From NCBI GenBank assembly GCA_029255105.1, contig JAQWWH010000013.1:1-64000 (forward strand): 64,000 nucleotides of DNA, in the 5' to 3' direction. The notes beneath the pieces are model-generated. The model saw only the letters and a program-made list of their open reading frames with translations. It had not been told where the DNA came from and searched no databases. The stretch comes from Flavimaricola sp. (GTDB lineage Bacteria > Pseudomonadota > Alphaproteobacteria > Rhodobacterales > Rhodobacteraceae). This document shows positions 54,929-64,000 of this stretch, one piece after another (the first letter of the stretch is position 1; every line of letters starts with the position of its first letter). The position numbers and the translations under genes were made by a program.

Positions 54929-57900
54929 ATGACTGTTGAACTCAAACCATTCGTTCTCAATATCGGGGACATCACGTTTCTTCTGGACCAGGTGAACCAT
55001 CGTCCGCTGTTTGACGCGGCTGGTAAACTGATCATGAACTGGGGTGGCGATACCGCCATCTACGCGACAAGCCAGGGTGCCGCCGGCGGCCCTGCCCTGT
55101 TCGAGCCCAGCGCCAACCCGACCCCGGAAGAAGCCGCCGCAGCCACCGCGCAGTGGGGCCATTCCTTCTATTCCGTCGCCGATGCAGCCGGCCTTCGGGA
55201 TGTTTCGGGCCTGTCAAACAACCTCAACCCCGACAACGCAGCATGGGGTGCCGCTGATGTTCCGTTCCTGACGGTCGGAACTTCGGGCGAGCTGGGGTAT
55301 GGCACCTACATGATGGGTGACATGACCAACGCGCTTTATAACGCTGGTCCAACCACATCGACCAAGGACTACACGATCACCGGCAGCGGCAACACGATCA
55401 ACATCGACAGCGTGACCGACTACACGCCGCGCATGATCACCCAGACGATCATGACCGGCGGCGTTCGCTTCCTTTTGGAAGAGGTCACCCAGATCGTGCC
55501 AGGCCAAGGTCCTCTTACCACCAACAACATCACCTACTGGGATTCTGCCCGCTACAATACCGACGAGGCCTACAAGACGCTTCTGGACAGCCACAACATC
55601 GACACCAGCAAGCTGATCGAAGGTGCGGCCATCATCGACACCTACCAGGACGTCCTGGGCTACTATGATGCTGGTCTTTATGCCTACGGCCAGTTGATGG
55701 CGGCCTATGGCCTGACTCAGCCAGGCCAATCCCACATCATCGACATTCCTGGGATGGATGCTCAAATCGTCTTTATTCAGGAAGCATTCGACCAGTACAA
55801 ACTGATTCAGGACTTCGGAATTGATCCTTCTGCACTGAACAACGGCGACGCGCTCATCGATACGTCGACCACACCATGGGGCATCTATGCCGAGCTGGGT
55901 GTGCCGGATCGTCAGAACCCCGACAACGGCGAGTTCTTCCTGGAAAGCCAGAACCCCGGCGTTGCACCGACCAACGGCTTCTTCGCTGTCTTTGGCCAGT
56001 TCTTCGATCACGGCCTCGATTTCGTCAGCAAAGGCGGCAATGGCGCCAAGATCACCATTCCGCTGTCGCCGAATGATCCGCTTTACGGTGTGCTTGGCCA
56101 GGACGGCCAGCCGACCACCTCGATCACCATCTCGCGGGCCACTGTCGACTCTGTCGATGCCAACGGCGTTCCGCTTTACATCAACCACACCTCGCCCTTC
56201 ATCGACCAGAGCCAGACCTACGGCTCGAACGAGCAGATCACCCAGATCCTGCGGGAATGGGTGCTCGACGCCAACACCAACGAATATGTCGCTGGCGCCC
56301 GTCTGCTGGACGGCCAAAAGAACGTCGAGTGGGTCGATGGTTTCGGCAACGCAACGACTGCAACCCTGCCCACGCTGAACGAACTGCGCGCCCACCTGGC
56401 CGCAACCGGTCGTCCAGACATCACCTGGGAAGACGTCAGCAACCTGAGCATCCGCGATGCCGACGGCAACGTGCTGTACTTTGACGCAAACGGCGACGCT
56501 CAGGCCTATGTCGATGTGGACGGCGTCCACGACATGACCGGCACGCTGGTTGACGCTACGGTGCTTGATACACTGAGCACCAAAGGCAGCGGTCATGCCC
56601 TCTTGCTGGACATGAACCCCGGCTTTGGTGAGCTGGTTTCGAACGGCAACACCTCTTCGGGCACCATCAGCCAGGCTGCGCTGGACGCAGTGAACACTGC
56701 GACGGGCAATGCCAGCGGTGAAGCAGGCTTCCTGTACTTCAATGCAGATGGCGTTCTGTCGGCAATGGCCTCGTTCGGCCCCGGCCCAATGGTCGAACTG
56801 ACCGGCGCCTCGGCTCTGATGGGTTACGTCAACTTTGCCGACTTCAGCGTCACGTCGTCCGATCCGGTTCTTCACGCCGCGGTTGGCGAAATCCTGATGG
56901 AAGCGGTGGGCATCCACTACCTTGCTGGCGATGGCCGGGTGAACGAGAACATCGCCCTGACGTCGATCCACCACATCTTCCACATGGAGCATGATTATCA
57001 GGTCCAGAACCTCGAAATCGCCCTGTTCCAGCAAGATGCGCTAAACGGCACAGCAGACGACCACTCCATCCTGACCTCGTGGCAGGTGGCTGTGGCGGAC
57101 GGTACCGACAACTCGACCAATGCCTCTGTGGCGCTGGTTGGTGGCCACTACGAAGCCACCACCGGCATCCTGGCCCGCGACGAGAAAAACGACTTCTACG
57201 TTGTCGCCTCGGCCAATGAAGTCCTTCCTGAAGGCCACAGCATCGTCAAAGGTCGCGACGGCGCAGACATCCAGGCCGCCGGCAGCTACACAGACGCCGC
57301 AGGCTACGTCTCCTGGGATCAGGAGCGCATGTTCCAAGGCGTCAAGCTGGTCGTCGAAATGGAATACCAGCATACCGCGATCGACCAGTTCGCCCGCGCT
57401 GTTTCCCCTGATATCCCGGAATTCTCGGCCTATTCGACCAACCTTGACGGCACGATCGACATGATGTTCGGCCAGGCCGCCTACCGGTATGGCCACTCGA
57501 CCCTGCGTGAAACCATCGACACGATGGATCCCAACGGCGACATGACCGGCCGTATCATGAGCTATGCCCTGGAACGGGCCTTCCTCAACCCGGCCCTCTA
57601 CTCGGAAATCGGTGCGTCCTCGATCATCATGGGCATGACCAAGCAGGTCATGAACGACATCGACGAATTCATCACCCCGGCGCTGCAGCAGGGCCTGTTG
57701 GGCCTGCCCATGGACCTTGCCGCGATCAACCTTGCCCGCGGTCGTGATGTCGGCCTGCCGACACTGAACGATGCCCGCGGCATCCTGGGTCTGAGCCAGT
57801 ACACAAGCTGGAACGACTTCAGCCAGAACATGTACCACAAAGAATCCTTTGTGAACTTTATCGCCGCCTACTCTTTCGACGGCGATGTGGCCCATGCTCA

Positions 57901-60900
57901 GGCGGTTCTGGACGCAGGAAACGGCGTCATCAACACAACCTACACAGAGTCTTCCACCGTGGCGGCCGCAGCGGCGTTCCTCAACGGTGGCGACGATGGC
58001 TTTGCCAAGGTCGACCTCTGGGTCGGTGGTATGGCCGAAGCCCACATCTCGGGCGGTTTGCTTGGCGACACGTTCAACGTGATCTTCGTCGACCAGATGC
58101 AGCGCCTGATGGACGGCGACCGGTTCTACTACCTGTACCGCCTGGCCGGCACCCAGTTCGGGGATGAGATCATCAACGAACAGTTCAAGGATATGGTCGA
58201 GCGGAACACCGGCACGACCCACCTGAACGGCAACATCTTCGGCTACTCTGACCAGTACTACGAGATGAGCACCAACGCAGTCGCAACCGAGCGTCTGTAT
58301 GAGGCGGGCACCGACCTGACCGCAGCAGCCGCTGCCGTCGATGTCGGCGGCGCTATCGTCGGCGACGGCCCCTTCTTTGACGCCAATGGCACCCAATACT
58401 CTGCCCTGCCGTTCCATTGGGTCGGCGCAGACCGGATTGCCGATGCCCCGCTTTGGCTAAGCGCAAACGGCGACCGCGTAGCAGCGCCTTCGGTGGCGAT
58501 CGGTGGCACAATCGCCGCTGGTGTAAGCTACGTCACAGCTGACGGCACCCCTGTGGATGCTGCCTACCTTCAGGCCCTGGCTGGCGAACAGCACAAGTAT
58601 GGCACCATCATGGATGGCACCACACTGGGCGTGTACACCGCTGGCGGAAACTCGACCGCTGGCAATGGCGACGTGGTCACCATCAACGGCAAGGACTATG
58701 TCCTTGACCTGCGGCCCGACCTTGCCCCCGATGCCCTGAACACGGACGGCACCCCCACTTCGGGCGCCGATGCCAACGAGGTCATTGCAGGTACCGATCA
58801 GGACGACCTGATGTACCTCGGGTTCGGAGACGACACAGGCTACGCAGACGGCGGCAACGACATCGTCTACGGCGGTTCCGGCGGCGACCGGATCTACGGC
58901 GGCGCAGGCAACGACATCCTGTACGGCGAAGACCTGCCCGACGTTATCGACGGTGGTGAAGGCGACGACATCATCTACGGTGGCGACTCCGGTACCTCTG
59001 TCGGTGGTTTCGACCAGCTCATCGGTGGTGCCGGTGACGACAAGATCTACGGCGGCGTCGGGATCGACAAAATCTACGGCAACGGTGGCGACGACGCGAT
59101 CTACGGCGGCGCCGATACCGACCCCTTCATCTTCGGTGGTGACGGATCGGACATCGTCAACGGTGGCGACGAGCAGGACAACATCTACGGCAACGCCGGC
59201 GATGACCTTCTGATCGGCGGCAACGACAAGGACATCCTGTTCGGCCAGGAAGGCGACGACATCCTGCGTCCCGGTATTCCTTCGGGAGCGGCGAACGCTG
59301 GCGGTGGTAACACCGGCAACGCAGTCTTCGGTCCTGACGAAGTGGTCGGCGGCACGGGCAATACCCAGGTTAACGACACAGGCTTTGACATTATCGACCT
59401 GTCCGACAACACCCAGGCCTTCACACTTGAAGTCAACCTCAACGCCCAGAACAATCCGCTTGTCATCCTCGACCAGAACCAGGTTCTGCCGACGATGGTC
59501 CAAATGGACGGCATTGCAGGTACCCAGGACGACGACGTCATCATGGGTAACGTTGACGGCAACTGGTTGATCGGTGCCGGCGGCAACGACCACTTCGAAG
59601 CCGACATTGCACCCCGCCTTGCCGGAGCGCAGGCAGAAGTGCTGGCCGAACGTGGTGGCAACGACGTCATTATCGGTGGTGCCATCCGACTGGACGCACT
59701 GATCGGTAAGTACGGAACGGGCGACATCAACAACTTCGTCGCTGACCTGTACGAAACCCACTACAACCTGATTGGTGCAACCCACCGTGTCGCAGAAGGT
59801 GCCTCCCTGATTGGTGGTCTTCTGAACGGTGCAGCAACAACCGGCTTGTTCGCGCTGCACTTCACCGAAATGCTTCGCTCTGCCCAGTTCAAGGACCTTG
59901 TCCTTGGCAATTCGGACAACGAAATCGGTGACATCGGCAATCTGCCGATGCTGGACACAGGCAATGACACCGCGTCCCTGACCGGCAATCTTGAAGACTA
60001 CAGCGTCGTAGCAATCGACATCAACGGCAACCAGGTCGCAGATCTGGTCAACGACTATGCCAGCGTTGTCGGCATCCGTCTGACGGACAACGGCGGCGTC
60101 ACGCAGACCGACGCCGGCCCTGTGGATCGCCTGCCAACCGACGGCATCGACCTCTTTGTCGGTGTGGAAAGCTTTGTCTTCGCCGACGGCACCTACACCA
60201 TGCGTGAAGTGATCGGTAACCCTCCGACACTGGCGTTGGACTATGACGGTGGCGTAGGCACCTACCTCGACCAGTTCTCGAATACAGTGAACAACGGTTC
60301 CGACGGCGATACACCCTGGACGACGGTCTGGACCGAGGTCAATGACGGCGCGAACAGCGTCAACAATGGTCAGATCCAGATCGACAACCAGTTCTCGGGT
60401 GCTCCGAGCAATGGGATGGACATCGGCTACGGCGACGGCGCGACCATTTACCGCGACGTTGATCTTAGTGGCGCGAACTCTGCAACGATCTCCTTTTCGT
60501 TCCGGGAATCGGGTCTGGGCAATGGCGAGAATGTCGAAGTCAGGTTCTACGAAGACAACACATCGAACGCTTACACCGTCCTTGAAACGATCACAGCTAG
60601 TGGGAGCTTTAGTGGGACAGTAACTGGTCCTTTCGCAGAGACCCAAGTTGGCCGGATCGAGATTGTTGCAACGAACATTAACGACACAAGACGCAGCCGC
60701 GACTATGTCAGCATCGACGACATGCAAATCGCAGTCGAGGCTCCGACGAGCAATCCTCAATACGCGATCAGCCGGGCATTTACCGAAGGGGACGGCGGTA
60801 TCACCGTTATCCCACGTGCCCTGATCACCGATGTGGACGGGACAACACTGACCTCGGCCAAGATCGTTCTGACCAATGCCAAGGATGGTGACGACCTGGT

Positions 60901-62830
60901 CTGGACCAATGGCACCACGGGCAACGGCTTCTCGATCGACCGCGACACTTCGGTGGCGGGGCAGATCACGCTGACGCTCAGCAGCAATACGCCGCAAAGC
61001 TACGATGCCTTCGCAGCACGGTTGGACAACATCCAGTTCGTCAACACCTCGGGGAACCCCGATGAGACGACCCGGATCATCCAGTCCTCCGTCAACGACG
61101 GTCGTATGGACAGCGCGCCGGCCACAACCTCGATCACGGTGACGTCGGTGCCAAACCCAGCGGTTGCGGTCAACGACAATGTCGTTTTGCGTACCGCTGG
61201 CGACTACGTCCTGCCCGAATGGGCGCTGACAGCCAACGACTACGATCCGGAAGGTGACGCTTTCTCGATCACTGACACCTTCAACAACAACCGGCTAACC
61301 GCAAGTCAGCCCACCAATAACGAAATCTCTGTCACCGGTGCCGGATTCTTTGATAGTTTCGACTACCACGTTACCGGCGGTGACAGTGCTCGTGTCAGCT
61401 TCTCCACGGACGGTTTTGGGACCCTGCGCGGCTCCAACTCTGACGATATCATTATCGACAGCAACAACGGCAATGACATCGAAGGTCGTGACGGCAATGA
61501 CATCATCTTCGCCAATGGCGGCAACGACGGGATTGTCTGGTTTGCCAATGGCGGTCACGACTTTGTCGACGGTGGTGACGGTACTGACACCTTCACCGTC
61601 AACGGCGATAACTCGAGCGAGGTGTTCAAGATCCTCGATGTTACCCAGGCAATTGCGCAAGGGTTCCAACCGACATACGACAACACTGAGATCGTTGTCG
61701 TCCGCAACGACGAGATCATCGCAGAGTTGGACAACATCGAAGAGCTCGTGATCAACACTGGTGTTGCTGGGTTCGGAGCATTGGCTGGTGGCGCCAACAC
61801 TTTCAACAGCGGCGACACCGTTGAAGTTGCGGGTACTTTCGACACCACAAGCCTTAACTACTCAACGATCCACGTCACGGGGACAGAGGCTCATGATACC
61901 GTGGACATCACGGGTCTGACGTCTGCTCACCGCGTTGTCTTCGACACACGCGGTGGCGGCGACCAGGTCATGGGCGACCTTCGCACTCAGGACATCGTCA
62001 ATGTACCGACAGGTGTACGTGGTCGTGACGTTGACGGAATGATCATGGAAGGTGACAGGTCCGCAGAAACCATGACGACCGGCGAGTACAGCGACTTTGT
62101 CGTGGCACGTGGCGGCAACGACATCATCTCGGTCGGCGAAGGCAACGACCTTGCTCGCGGTGGCTCTGGCGATGACATCATCTTTGGTGGCGAGGGAAAC
62201 GACCGCCTCGCCGGCAGCGCGGGCAGCGATGTCGTGTTCGGCGGCGGCGGGGACGATATGATCCTGGGCTGGGAAAATGCCCCCAGCGACGACATCTACT
62301 ACGGTGACGACGTAGACGGTGGCATCGGGATCGATACCCTGTCCCTGACAAAAGCAACCACCTCGGTCACAGTTGATCTGGGATCGGATGGTAGCAATCG
62401 GGGCACTGCCTACAGCGTCGAAACCGGACTGGACACTCTCTACGATATCGAGAACGTCTGGACTGGTTCTGGAGATGACGTGATCACCGCCAGCAACGCG
62501 GTCAACGTGATCGACGGCGGTGACGGTATGGACATCTTCCGCTTCAACTCTGCCGAAGCCGCGGATGGTGACCAATTGTCCAGCTTCGAACCTGGCGATG
62601 TCATCGACTTCAGCATGATGGATGCTGATCTGGGTGCGGGGGGCGACCAGTCCTTCACCATCACTAGCGGAGCATTCACCGGGGCCGGTCAGCTGCTGAT
62701 CACCCAGGAAGATCGCGACGGTAGCACCTACACCTACGTTCAAGGTGACGTCGACGGCGACACAAACGCTGATTTCACGATAGAGATCCGTGGCGCCCAT
62801 GACCTGACGAACAGCGACTTCAACCTTTGA
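54929..62830 (+). CDS. Giant RTX animal-type haem peroxidase, secreted
   Basis: 2633-residue extracellular protein. The peroxidase domain (about 330-1150) holds distal Asp360-His361 (FFDHGLDF), Arg670 and Glu673 (GDGRVNEN, the myeloperoxidase Arg239/Glu242 positions), LTSIHHIFHMEHD, the proximal His856 (YRYGHSTLRET) and LARGRDVGLPTL. RTX Ca2+ repeats lie near 1280-1450, 2170-2225 and 2390-2450, with cadherin-like segments around 1950-2080. The last ~110 residues match serralysin-type C-termini and end in DFNL, a type I secretion signal. MTVELKPF is chosen as start after a G-rich SD. The next gene is a type I exporter ATPase. MopA-like Mn(II) oxidation is a plausible role, not shown. Confidence 0.9.
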   Translation: MTVELKPFVLNIGDITFLLDQVNHRPLFDAAGKLIMNWGGDTAIYATSQGAAGGPALFEPSANPTPEEAAAATAQWGHSFYSVADAAGLRDVSGLSNNLNPDNAAWGAADVPFLTVGTSGELGYGTYMMGDMTNALYNAGPTTSTKDYTITGSGNTINIDSVTDYTPRMITQTIMTGGVRFLLEEVTQIVPGQGPLTTNNITYWDSARYNTDEAYKTLLDSHNIDTSKLIEGAAIIDTYQDVLGYYDAGLYAYGQLMAAYGLTQPGQSHIIDIPGMDAQIVFIQEAFDQYKLIQDFGIDPSALNNGDALIDTSTTPWGIYAELGVPDRQNPDNGEFFLESQNPGVAPTNGFFAVFGQFFDHGLDFVSKGGNGAKITIPLSPNDPLYGVLGQDGQPTTSITISRATVDSVDANGVPLYINHTSPFIDQSQTYGSNEQITQILREWVLDANTNEYVAGARLLDGQKNVEWVDGFGNATTATLPTLNELRAHLAATGRPDITWEDVSNLSIRDADGNVLYFDANGDAQAYVDVDGVHDMTGTLVDATVLDTLSTKGSGHALLLDMNPGFGELVSNGNTSSGTISQAALDAVNTATGNASGEAGFLYFNADGVLSAMASFGPGPMVELTGASALMGYVNFADFSVTSSDPVLHAAVGEILMEAVGIHYLAGDGRVNENIALTSIHHIFHMEHDYQVQNLEIALFQQDALNGTADDHSILTSWQVAVADGTDNSTNASVALVGGHYEATTGILARDEKNDFYVVASANEVLPEGHSIVKGRDGADIQAAGSYTDAAGYVSWDQERMFQGVKLVVEMEYQHTAIDQFARAVSPDIPEFSAYSTNLDGTIDMMFGQAAYRYGHSTLRETIDTMDPNGDMTGRIMSYALERAFLNPALYSEIGASSIIMGMTKQVMNDIDEFITPALQQGLLGLPMDLAAINLARGRDVGLPTLNDARGILGLSQYTSWNDFSQNMYHKESFVNFIAAYSFDGDVAHAQAVLDAGNGVINTTYTESSTVAAAAAFLNGGDDGFAKVDLWVGGMAEAHISGGLLGDTFNVIFVDQMQRLMDGDRFYYLYRLAGTQFGDEIINEQFKDMVERNTGTTHLNGNIFGYSDQYYEMSTNAVATERLYEAGTDLTAAAAAVDVGGAIVGDGPFFDANGTQYSALPFHWVGADRIADAPLWLSANGDRVAAPSVAIGGTIAAGVSYVTADGTPVDAAYLQALAGEQHKYGTIMDGTTLGVYTAGGNSTAGNGDVVTINGKDYVLDLRPDLAPDALNTDGTPTSGADANEVIAGTDQDDLMYLGFGDDTGYADGGNDIVYGGSGGDRIYGGAGNDILYGEDLPDVIDGGEGDDIIYGGDSGTSVGGFDQLIGGAGDDKIYGGVGIDKIYGNGGDDAIYGGADTDPFIFGGDGSDIVNGGDEQDNIYGNAGDDLLIGGNDKDILFGQEGDDILRPGIPSGAANAGGGNTGNAVFGPDEVVGGTGNTQVNDTGFDIIDLSDNTQAFTLEVNLNAQNNPLVILDQNQVLPTMVQMDGIAGTQDDDVIMGNVDGNWLIGAGGNDHFEADIAPRLAGAQAEVLAERGGNDVIIGGAIRLDALIGKYGTGDINNFVADLYETHYNLIGATHRVAEGASLIGGLLNGAATTGLFALHFTEMLRSAQFKDLVLGNSDNEIGDIGNLPMLDTGNDTASLTGNLEDYSVVAIDINGNQVADLVNDYASVVGIRLTDNGGVTQTDAGPVDRLPTDGIDLFVGVESFVFADGTYTMREVIGNPPTLALDYDGGVGTYLDQFSNTVNNGSDGDTPWTTVWTEVNDGANSVNNGQIQIDNQFSGAPSNGMDIGYGDGATIYRDVDLSGANSATISFSFRESGLGNGENVEVRFYEDNTSNAYTVLETITASGSFSGTVTGPFAETQVGRIEIVATNINDTRRSRDYVSIDDMQIAVEAPTSNPQYAISRAFTEGDGGITVIPRALITDVDGTTLTSAKIVLTNAKDGDDLVWTNGTTGNGFSIDRDTSVAGQITLTLSSNTPQSYDAFAARLDNIQFVNTSGNPDETTRIIQSSVNDGRMDSAPATTSITVTSVPNPAVAVNDNVVLRTAGDYVLPEWALTANDYDPEGDAFSITDTFNNNRLTASQPTNNEISVTGAGFFDSFDYHVTGGDSARVSFSTDGFGTLRGSNSDDIIIDSNNGNDIEGRDGNDIIFANGGNDGIVWFANGGHDFVDGGDGTDTFTVNGDNSSEVFKILDVTQAIAQGFQPTYDNTEIVVVRNDEIIAELDNIEELVINTGVAGFGALAGGANTFNSGDTVEVAGTFDTTSLNYSTIHVTGTEAHDTVDITGLTSAHRVVFDTRGGGDQVMGDLRTQDIVNVPTGVRGRDVDGMIMEGDRSAETMTTGEYSDFVVARGGNDIISVGEGNDLARGGSGDDIIFGGEGNDRLAGSAGSDVVFGGGGDDMILGWENAPSDDIYYGDDVDGGIGIDTLSLTKATTSVTVDLGSDGSNRGTAYSVETGLDTLYDIENVWTGSGDDVITASNAVNVIDGGDGMDIFRFNSAEAADGDQLSSFEPGDVIDFSMMDADLGAGGDQSFTITSGAFTGAGQLLITQEDRDGSTYTYVQGDVDGDTNADFTIEIRGAHDLTNSDFNL
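58770..59280 (+). repeat. RTX nonapeptide repeat block 1
   Basis: Coding repeats of the GGxGxDxUx type (GGSGGDRIYGGAGNDILYG and many more) form a parallel beta-roll that folds on binding Ca2+ outside the cell. At least a dozen units are visible, some degenerate (GGDEQDNIYGNAGDDLLIG). Confidence 0.9.
61435..61610 (+). repeat. RTX repeat block 2
   Basis: Shorter run of Ca2+-binding repeats (GRDGNDIIFANGGNDGIVW, NGGHDFVDGGDGTD) within the peroxidase gene, between the cadherin-like and C-terminal parts. Spacing is less regular than block 1. Confidence 0.75.
62095..62275 (+). repeat. RTX repeat block 3
   Basis: Well-formed repeats (RGGNDIISVGEGNDLARGG, SGDDIIFGGEGNDRLAG, GGGGDDMILG) about 180 residues before the C-terminus, the usual place for RTX repeats next to a type I secretion signal. 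Confidence 0.88.
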
Positions 62831-62838
62831 TAACAACG

Positions 62839-62870
62839 CACTGGGCCGGATGATCCGGCCCAGTGTTCCT
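62839..62870 (+). terminator. Terminator after the peroxidase gene
   Basis: CACTGGGCCGGA (62839-62850) pairs perfectly with TCCGGCCCAGTG (62854-62865) around TGA, followed by TTCCT. It lies eight bases after the peroxidase stop and may limit read-through into the exporter gene, keeping exporter below substrate level. Confidence 0.82.
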
Positions 62871-62900
62871 TAGTGATTTTTAGGCGACCCGGGGGACGTC

Positions 62901-64000
62901 ATGCGCGCACAAGACACACTCGAGCACATCAAGCGGCGACACGCACAGAAGCTTACAGCCGGTTTGAAGGTGGTCGGGCTTTATCTTTTTGGTATCTCAG
63001 GGATCATCAACATCCTGGCCCTGACCGGTTCGATCTACATGCTGCAGATCTACGACCGCGCCTTGGGAAGCGGAAGTATCCCAACCCTCCTCACCCTGTC
63101 GACGCTGGCCATTGGCCTGTATTTCTTTCAGGGACTCTTCGACGTCCTACGCTCGCAAATCCTGGTTCGTGTCGGGGGCCGGCTGGATCGGCAGATATCG
63201 CCAGTTGCCCACAAGGTCGTGGTCGATATGCCGCGTTTTGGCTACAGCACGTCCGAAGCGCTCGAGCGTGGTAGAGACGTCGACACCCTGCGCACCTTTC
63301 TGGGAAGCCAGGGGCCCATCGCCCTCTTCGATATTCCGTGGATGCCGGTCTTTTTGGTCTTCGTCTACATGCTGCATCCCCTGCTGGGGGCCCTGACGCT
63401 GGGCGGGATGGTTGTCCTGACCCTTCTTACTGTGGCCACCGAATTGCTGACCCGTCGCCTGACCGGCGCAACACAGCAGGCCGCTGTCTTTCGCAATCGC
63501 ATCGCTGACAGCAACACCCGCAACGCAGATGTCATCAAGGCCATGGGCTTTGCCGACAGGGCGGTCGAGCGTTACACAGAAGCCAACCGCGATCACCTCG
63601 ACCTGCACACAAAGTCCAACGACATCTCAGGTACCTTTGGGGCGATGTCCCGGGTTCTGCGGATGATCTTGCAATCCGCCATCCTCGGGATGGGCGCCTT
63701 CCTCACCATCAAGGGCGAACTGTCGGCCGGCGCGATCATCGCCTCGTCCGTCGCCTCCTCCCGCGCTCTGGCTCCTATCGATATGGCCATCGGCAACTGG
63801 AAACAGGTTGTTGGCGCACGGGCGGCCTTTGCCCGCCTTAAGGAAACCGTTGTCGCCATGGCAACGACTCAGCAACCACTGGAACTGCCCAAGCCGACCA
63901 AATCCCTGCGTCTTGACGGGATCACCGTCGCCGCTCCGGGCACGGGCCGGGTTCTGCTGGCCGATGTCGGCTTTGAACTGACCGCTGGTCAGGCACTGGG
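62901..64000 (+). CDS. Type I secretion ABC transporter, PrtD-like (partial)
   Basis: First 366 codons of an inner-membrane ABC exporter, cut by the window end before its Walker A motif. It starts at ATG with GGGGGA upstream. The membrane domain is of the PrtD/HlyB exporter type without a C39 peptidase domain: SIYMLQIYDRALGSGSIPTL, DVLRSQILVRVGGRLD and IALFDIPWMPVFLVFVYMLHP are classic for protease/RTX exporters. The nucleotide-binding domain begins near LRLDGITVAAPGTGRVLLADV. It almost certainly exports the adjacent RTX peroxidase; the adaptor gene should follow beyond the window. Confidence 0.93.
   Translation, partial: MRAQDTLEHIKRRHAQKLTAGLKVVGLYLFGISGIINILALTGSIYMLQIYDRALGSGSIPTLLTLSTLAIGLYFFQGLFDVLRSQILVRVGGRLDRQISPVAHKVVVDMPRFGYSTSEALERGRDVDTLRTFLGSQGPIALFDIPWMPVFLVFVYMLHPLLGALTLGGMVVLTLLTVATELLTRRLTGATQQAAVFRNRIADSNTRNADVIKAMGFADRAVERYTEANRDHLDLHTKSNDISGTFGAMSRVLRMILQSAILGMGAFLTIKGELSAGAIIASSVASSRALAPIDMAIGNWKQVVGARAAFARLKETVVAMATTQQPLELPKPTKSLRLDGITVAAPGTGRVLLADVGFELTAGQAL

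Overview
The window is gene-dense, GC-rich bacterial chromosome with tightly packed operons, many ATGA-type start/stop overlaps, Shine-Dalgarno (SD) sequences and near-consensus FNR-type boxes. The gene content fits a marine-type alphaproteobacterium, most likely Rhodobacterales (Roseobacter-like). That placement is inference from family content and codon use; no rRNA, tRNA, phage, IS or CRISPR was seen to test it.

Layout. (1) 2-12905: a nitrogen-compound catabolic region. It holds an SDR oxidoreductase, a hydantoinase/dihydropyrimidinase-like amidohydrolase, a VOC protein, a hydantoin-racemase-type protein, a DapA-like aldolase, a ureohydrolase, a nitrilase-superfamily amidase, a small acetyltransferase-like protein and a 2-oxoglutarate oxygenase, then a polyamine-type ABC importer. 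A 42-aa TTG-started ORF and an unrecognised protein follow. (2) 12902-23573: an MBL-fold hydrolase, a MacAB-like adaptor/permease/ATPase set, a TauE/SafE exporter, an amidohydrolase, an FAD oxidoreductase and a P1B-type metal ATPase. (3) 23574-44440: an apparent low-oxygen energy island. It contains a complete alternative N-type ATPase operon (atpDCQRBEFAG), a group 3b-like NAD(P)-linked [NiFe] hydrogenase with an inserted cyclic-nucleotide-domain protein and a full hypCABDFE maturation set, and a PEP synthase. FNR-type boxes lie upstream of the N-ATPase/P-type ATPase pair, the hydrogenase and the PEP synthase. (4) 44441-51870: a 2OG oxygenase, monomeric isocitrate dehydrogenase, a lipoprotein of TbpB-like barrel type, and the two-gene carboxynorspermidine route for spermidine. 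(5) 51871-64000: a LuxR/NarL-type response regulator and histidine kinase, a 2633-residue secreted animal-type haem peroxidase with three RTX blocks, and the start of a type I secretion ABC transporter cut by the window end.

How it fits together. The energy island would let the cell exchange electrons between NAD(P)H and H2, pump H+ or Na+ by ATP hydrolysis when respiration is limited, and feed pyruvate to PEP, possibly all under one Fnr-type regulator. The P-type ATPase that shares its intergenic region with the N-ATPase has a TPC metal motif and might serve metal balance for the nickel enzyme. The last region looks like a regulated extracellular oxidase system; the peroxidase has the architecture associated with bacterial Mn(II)-oxidising and superoxide-producing peroxidases. 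These links are inference; only family membership, motifs and gene order are seen directly.
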